From an uncultured Collinsella sp. (GTDB taxonomy: Bacteria > Actinomycetota > Coriobacteriia > Coriobacteriales > Coriobacteriaceae): a DNA stretch of 19,666 bases. The DNA lies in contig CAUFMB010000039.1 of assembly GCA_959026535.1 (NCBI GenBank), positions 1 to 19,666 of the forward strand, read 5' to 3'. The translations under genes and the position numbers were made by a program. The notes beneath the pieces are model-generated. The model worked only from the letters and a program-made list of their open reading frames with translations, was not told the DNA's origin and searched no databases. Of the stretch, positions 13,371 through 19,666 are shown piece after piece; the first letter of the stretch is position 1; each line of letters opens with the position of its first letter.

Positions 13371-14333
13371 CTACTCGTGGATGCGGGTACCGGAGAGGCC
13401 AGCCATGGTCTCGGCGGCCTTGTCCAGGGCGCCGATGATGCAGGTGCGGCCCTTGCGGGAACGGGCGAACTTGATGGCGGCGCGGACCTTGGGCTCCATG
13501 GAACCCTTGCCGAACTGGCCCTCGTCGGCCAGGCGCTCGGCCTCGTCGGCGGTGATGTCCTCGAGCTCCTCCTGGTTGGGCTTGCCAAAGTTGATGGCGA
13601 CATGCTCAACGGCGGTCAGCAGGAACAGAACGTCAGCGTCGCAGTCCTCGGCCAGCAGCTCGCCGCCCAGGTCCTTGTCGATGACGGCGGGGACGCCCTT
13701 GTAGCAGCCCTTGTTCTCGTAGTCGCGGACGACGGGGATGCCGCCGCCACCGCAGGCGATGACGATGAACTCGTTGTCGAGCAGGTTGAGGATGGAGTCA
13801 GCCTCGACGATCTTCTTGGGATCGGGGGAAGCGACGACGCGACGCCAGCCGCGGCCGGAATCCTCGACGAAGACCTTGGAAGGATCCTCGGCCATGAACT
13901 CCTTGGCCTGCTCCTCGGTGTAGAAGGGGCCAATCGGCTTGGTCGGGTTCTTGAACGCGGGATCGTCCGGGTCGCACTCGATCTGGGTGACGACGGTTGC
14001 GGCGTGCCAACGCTTATAGCGCTTGTGCATCTCGCGGCCAATGCCCTGCTGCAGGTGATAGCCGATGTAGCCCTGGGACATGGCGCCGCACTCGGGCAGC
14101 GGCATCTCGGGGGTGCCGATGGCGTCGTGGGCGGCGGCGAAGGCGTTCTGGATCATGCCGACCTGCGGGCCGTTGCCGTGGGTGATGATGATCTCGTTGC
14201 CCTGCTCGATCAGGCCGAGAAGAGCGTGAGCGGTGTTGCTCACGGCCTCGATCTGCTCAACGGGATTGTTGCCGAGGGCGTTGCCGCCAAGGGCGACGAC
14301 AATACGATCGGGCTTGCCAAGAGGCTTAGACAT
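13371..14333 (-). CDS. arcC: Carbamate kinase
   Basis: A 320-residue cytosolic enzyme of the amino acid kinase family. It catalyses ADP + carbamoyl phosphate <-> ATP + carbamate and is the energy-yielding last step of arginine deiminase, agmatine/citrulline or purine/allantoin-type fermentations. Visible motifs are VALGGNALG (13-21), THGNGPQVG (51-59), RVVASPDP (166-173), CGGGGIPV (194-201), DKDLGG (219-224) and the phosphate-binding lysine segment GKGSMEPKV (275-283). The length matches the family (about 310-320 aa). ATG at 14333 follows agaaagga; an in-frame ATG at 14390 adds a non-family tail. No arginine deiminase, carbamoyltransferase or arginine/ornithine antiporter is beside it, so the carbamoyl phosphate source is encoded elsewhere. 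The transcription unit is monocistronic, with its own terminator and a long AT-rich upstream region. Confidence 0.96.
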   Translation of the reverse strand: MSKPLGKPDRIVVALGGNALGNNPVEQIEAVSNTAHALLGLIEQGNEIIITHGNGPQVGMIQNAFAAAHDAIGTPEMPLPECGAMSQGYIGYHLQQGIGREMHKRYKRWHAATVVTQIECDPDDPAFKNPTKPIGPFYTEEQAKEFMAEDPSKVFVEDSGRGWRRVVASPDPKKIVEADSILNLLDNEFIVIACGGGGIPVVRDYENKGCYKGVPAVIDKDLGGELLAEDCDADVLFLLTAVEHVAINFGKPNQEELEDITADEAERLADEGQFGKGSMEPKVRAAIKFARSRKGRTCIIGALDKAAETMAGLSGTRIHE

Positions 14334-14408
14334 TGCTGGAATCCTTTCTGTAAAAGGCCTACAACCCATTAATAACCCGCGCCCGTGCAATACGCGAGTT
14401 TATTAAGG

Positions 14409-14441
14409 TTTATATTCTCTTTATCGCTCATTTTATTCATT
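14409..14441 (-). promoter_or_regulatory. Candidate arcC promoter with ArgR-like half-site
   Basis: TATAAA (14409-14414, minus strand) is a five-of-six -10 match about 75 nt before the arcC ATG. Covering the -35 position, minus-strand AATGAATAAAATGA (14428-14441) contains TGAAT-AAAA, which equals one half of the ARG box TGAAT-N4-ATTCA, but the second half is degenerate. AT-rich context makes chance matches likely. Confidence 0.3.
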
Positions 14442-14631
14442 TTGAAAATAGTTGAACGGTGAACGGTCGTTTTTATCCGCTCAGCGTACAGAACCCCAGC
14501 TCAGACACGTTTACGCCATTTACGTGCGACTTTATTTAAATAGAGCGGGGATTAGACAGGATTATGCAAACTATATCTTTGCTAAACACAAAACGGGCAG
14601 CGCAAAATCTTACTCGCACTATACGAGATTC

Positions 14632-14665
14632 TATGCACTTATAGGACGAGTATGCACCCCTGCAA
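14632..14665 (-). promoter_or_regulatory. Candidate distal promoter overlapping TATGCAC repeats
   Basis: On the minus strand, TTGCAG (14660-14665) and TATAAG (14638-14643, five of six) are 16 bp apart. TATGCAC occurs on the plus strand at 14632-14638 and 14651-14657, 19 bp apart, one in the spacer and one just past the -10. Such placement suits an operator. The transcript would have a leader of about 300 nt ahead of arcC. Confidence 0.35.
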
Positions 14666-14712
14666 AAACAAGCGGCTTTTCATCCATCAAAAGGAATAGC
14701 CAGGAAGTCCGC

Positions 14713-14858
14713 GCCGCGCGTTTCGCGGCAAAGCCGCGAAAAAGCCAAGGGACAGAAGGCGGCAACGACCAAGTCCCCCTCCATGCCCAAAGAGGCGCGC
14801 CTTTCGCGGCGTTGCCGCGAAACAGCGACCGGGACAAAAGGCCCCACCAACCACGTCC
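14713..14858. repeat. Two diverged tandem units, each with a perfect 9-bp hairpin
   Basis: tttcgcggc-NNN-gccgcgaaa occurs at 14721-14741 (loop aaa) and 14802-14822 (loop gtt), 81 bp apart. After each come gggaca.aaggc and gtcc blocks at the same spacing (14749/14831 and 14773/14855, 82 bp apart), forming a second gggac/gtcc stem. Stem sequences are identical between units while loops and linkers differ, suggesting structure is conserved. Confidence 0.7.
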
Positions 14859-14893
14859 TTCATTCAGCCCCACAATCCGAGAACGTAGTCGTA

Positions 14894-15018
14894 GCAGGAT
14901 CTGAGGGCTAACCTTCGCGGACACTCCGCAGGACGAAAGAACCCCCGCCGCACGTAGTGCGCAGCGGGGGTTCTTTCATGTCCGAGGACGTCCGCGAAGG
15001 TCAGCCCTCAGATCCTGC
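14894..15018. repeat. 125-bp nested inverted repeat downstream of nifJ
   Basis: A 29-bp left arm (14894-14922, beginning gcaggatctgaggg) and right arm (14990-15018, ending ccctcagatcctgc) are complementary at 28 of 29 positions. They enclose the terminator hairpin at 14935-14977. The right arm begins 10 bp past the nifJ stop codon. Confidence 0.8.
14935..14977 (-). terminator. Rho-independent terminator of nifJ
   Basis: gaaagaacccccgc (14935-14948) pairs perfectly with gcgggggttctttc (14964-14977); the loop holds a small gcac/gtgc stem. The distal stem strand ends UUCUUUC, and the structure looks bidirectional. It is 52 bp past the nifJ stop. Confidence 0.85.
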
Positions 15019-15028
15019 GGTGGGAGAC

Positions 15029-18568
<3,540 letters not shown>

Positions 18569-18600
18569 ATACCCCTCTCCTCTCATATAGGTATACAGGC

Positions 18601-18616
18601 CCCGGCGATCGCCGGG
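18601..18616. promoter_or_regulatory. 16-bp perfect palindrome in the nifJ leader
   Basis: cccggcgatcgccggg is fully self-complementary. It lies about 33-48 bp upstream of the nifJ ATG. As DNA it could bind a dimeric regulator; as RNA it could form a hairpin with a small loop near the ribosome site. Confidence 0.4.
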
Positions 18617-18835
18617 ATATTGGCGTGATGGGATTTTCGTTGTTGCTTCCAATCATCTGGCAGGCAGACTGAGCAGCAGGTACATGGCGTGGAGAGAAGG
18701 CATGCCAAGGCGAGGAGGGCTGCACGCGCTCCACAGGCCCAGCTACCCGTCTTGCACATGACCGAGCGCCGCAAAGGCCGCATGCCGGATGCTCCCGGGC
18801 ACGCCCCGGCGATGGGAAGCGCCCGCAACGGAAAT

Positions 18836-18886
18836 CCGCATGCGGGTTTATTGTACCCCGCCGTCAAGCCATATTTCGGCAAATAT
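18836..18886 (-). promoter_or_regulatory. Candidate nifJ promoter with two flanking palindromes
   Basis: Minus-strand TACAAT (18850-18855) is a five-of-six -10. Upstream of it (18871-18886) lies ATATTT-cggc-AAATAT, an inverted repeat at the -35 region. At the expected start site lies CCGCATGCGG (18836-18845), a perfect palindrome. No good -35 hexamer is seen at 16-18 bp, as in promoters that need an activator. It does not resemble a Rex site. Confidence 0.35.
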
Positions 18887-18965
18887 AGGTGGCCGGTAAA
18901 GGTTTACCTCGGGTGACTATTGTGCGCCCGGCACCGACGGATACAGTCCCCTGGAACCCCACAGC

Positions 18966-19030
18966 AGTTGCGGTGAAATAGGGACTGTTTGCTGTTAACG
19001 GCCTTAATCAGTCCCTATTTCACCGCAACT
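18966..19030. repeat. Perfect 22-bp inverted repeat (REP-like) after the FHA gene
   Basis: The left arm 18966-18987 (agttgcggtgaaat then agggactg) and right arm 19009-19030 are perfectly complementary over 22 bp, with a 21-nt loop containing GTTAAC. No U-run follows on either strand, so it is not a normal terminator. A further cagtcccc lies at 18945-18952. Its form suggests a dispersed palindromic repeat. Confidence 0.75.
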
Positions 19031-19045
19031 CATTGAGGGGATGAG

Positions 19046-19573
19046 TTAGAGGGCGCCGAGGAGGATGGCGTAGGTGGTGGATTCGCCGAGCTTGAGCTCG
19101 TCGCCGGGATTGAGTTGGGCGGAACGGCCGGGCTCGACCTGAATGCAGACGCGCGTGGCCCCGTTTACCACCACGGTTCCGTTGGTGGACGACAAGTCCT
19201 CGACGTGCCAGATATTTTGAGCATCGCACCAGATATGGGCATGGCGGGCCGAGACATCGTCGCCGACGTCGGTAATATCGCCCTCACCAGTGGCCAGCGC
19301 GCCAATCTCAACACCCTGCTCACTCGGCTGAATCCAGCGCGGGGCGCTCACGACAAAACTGTTTTGCACGCGCAGCAGGCCCAAGGGGTGCGCCGGGGCG
19401 GGTTCGCGCTCGCCTGCGGTCATCGACATGCCAAGCGAACGCGGCGTGGAGGTGCCTCCGCCACAGGTCGCGTGCGCGTAGTCGATGGCATAGTTCACCG
19501 AGGACCGCACATCCGCCGAACAACCGACGGCGACAAACAGCACCAGCACGGCCTCGGCGCGCTCGGCGGGCAT
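19046..19573 (-). CDS. FHA-domain protein
   Basis: A 175-residue protein whose C-terminal half (about 85-172) is a forkhead-associated domain, a phosphothreonine-binding module that links to Ser/Thr kinases. Visible are VSARHAHI (S108, H111), the WHVEDLSSTNGTVVNG-type core (N131-G132, N137-G138) and PGDELKLGES. The usual early IGR is IGAL (90-93), so the phosphate-contacting arginine is absent; binding may be weakened. Residues 1-40 are a mixed alpha/beta segment (AVLVLFVAVGCSADVRSSVNYAIDYAH) I do not recognise. The ATG at 19573 has only a weak aggcgg site, and the 14 sense codons before it, back to a TAA at 19618, also read protein-like (ALDRLSQAAEL). The N-terminus may therefore be truncated or use another start. 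A kinase partner is not in the window. It is downstream of genes beyond the right edge. Confidence 0.75.
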   Translation of the reverse strand: MPAERAEAVLVLFVAVGCSADVRSSVNYAIDYAHATCGGGTSTPRSLGMSMTAGEREPAPAHPLGLLRVQNSFVVSAPRWIQPSEQGVEIGALATGEGDITDVGDDVSARHAHIWCDAQNIWHVEDLSSTNGTVVVNGATRVCIQVEPGRSAQLNPGDELKLGESTTYAILLGAL

Positions 19574-19640
19574 GAGTTCCGCCGCCTGGGACAGGCGATC
19601 GAGCGCGTTGCGATGTTAGCGCCGGGCGATTTTAGCCGCT

Positions 19641-19660
19641 AATAGTCAAACTATTTTGAC
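19641..19660. promoter_or_regulatory. Overlapping inverted repeats at the right edge
   Basis: AATAGT-caa-ACTATT (19641-19655) and GTCAAA-ctat-TTTGAC (19645-19660) are two overlapping perfect palindromes in an AT-rich patch upstream of the FHA gene. This could be an operator. Confidence 0.3.
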
Positions 19661-19666
19661 CAATCC

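Larger units (their letters stand above)
14334..15028. other. 0.7-kb gene-free region between arcC and nifJ
   Basis: The arcC-proximal part (14340-14660) is AT-rich and carries promoter-like elements. The middle (14713-14858) carries two tandem structured units, and the distal part (14894-15018) is a nested inverted repeat holding the nifJ terminator. Open frames exist on both strands, but they run through the hairpins, lack ribosome sites and have low-complexity products, so I do not call a gene. A small RNA is possible. Confidence 0.6.
18569..18965. other. nifJ upstream region without a supported gene
   Basis: About 400 bp with no supported gene. A short minus-strand frame (18583-18882) begins at TTG, is Cys/Gly/Ala-rich with no recognisable domain and is rejected. 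The region contains a 16-bp palindrome close to nifJ and a cluster of promoter-like and palindromic signals at 18836-18886, implying a nifJ leader of roughly 270 nt. Confidence 0.5.

Noticed and set aside
14452..14904. Plus-strand 150-codon frame in the arcC-nifJ gap
   Set aside because: It runs through both tandem hairpins, the product turns into basic low-complexity sequence, and no ribosome site precedes it.
14631..14924. Minus-strand 97-codon frame in the same gap
   Set aside because: It is made of the translated repeat units (FRGNAAKGA and FRGFAAKRA are the hairpin read through), with no ribosome site or domain.
13151..15018. CRISPR-like array from the clustered repeats
   Set aside because: Only two tandem units, with diverged flanks, no regular spacers and no cas genes.
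18583..18882. Minus-strand 99-codon frame ending just before nifJ
   Set aside because: It begins at TTG, has a Cys/Ala/Gly-rich product without a domain, and is better explained as the nifJ leader.

Overview
The window reads like a chromosomal segment of a GC-rich, strictly anaerobic, fermentative actinobacterium. A gut Coriobacteriia such as Collinsella is my best guess. That guess is inferred from gene content and base composition (a clostridial-type single-chain pyruvate:ferredoxin oxidoreductase, carbamate kinase, duplicated LytTR two-component systems, a Zn-dependent phospholipase C family protein), not from any database match. Every recognised gene except one is on the minus strand, so transcription mostly runs from high to low coordinates.

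Region 1 (1-4110): a small YfcE-type metallophosphoesterase with a strong terminator, then an operon read glycosyltransferase -> LytS-like histidine kinase -> LytTR response regulator (4050 to 734). The first two genes overlap by ATGA. A terminator-like hairpin sits about 20 nt before the glycosyltransferase start, in what would be the operon leader.

Region 2 (4233-8786): an Atg22/UMF1-type MFS transporter, a cytoplasmic Zn-dependent phospholipase C family protein, and a second, paralogous LytS/LytTR pair. A 15-bp perfect palindrome covers a candidate -10 element upstream of that kinase.

Region 3 (8898-13154): a metal-dependent amidohydrolase and an APC-family amino acid permease, which look like an uptake-and-hydrolysis pair for an unknown amide, dipeptide or N-substituted amino acid. 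A 360-bp intergenic region with mutually exclusive hairpin arms separates them from the only plus-strand gene, a membrane-anchored C39-like cysteine peptidase. A 113-bp inverted-repeat element starts on that gene's stop codon.

Region 4 (13273-19666): carbamate kinase (arcC), a gene-free 0.7-kb region with two diverged ~81-bp tandem units that each carry a perfect hairpin, a 125-bp nested inverted repeat containing the terminator of the pyruvate:ferredoxin oxidoreductase gene (nifJ), nifJ itself, another repeat with a perfect 22-bp inverted repeat, and an FHA-domain protein at the right edge.

Metabolically, PFOR supplies acetyl-CoA and reduced ferredoxin, carbamate kinase yields ATP from carbamoyl phosphate, and the permease/amidohydrolase/peptidase genes suggest use of peptides and amino acids. 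The two LytTR systems probably sense envelope or extracellular conditions. I see no CRISPR array, phage genes, transposase, rRNA or tRNA. The most unusual material is intergenic: structured repeats and possible attenuators rather than novel proteins.
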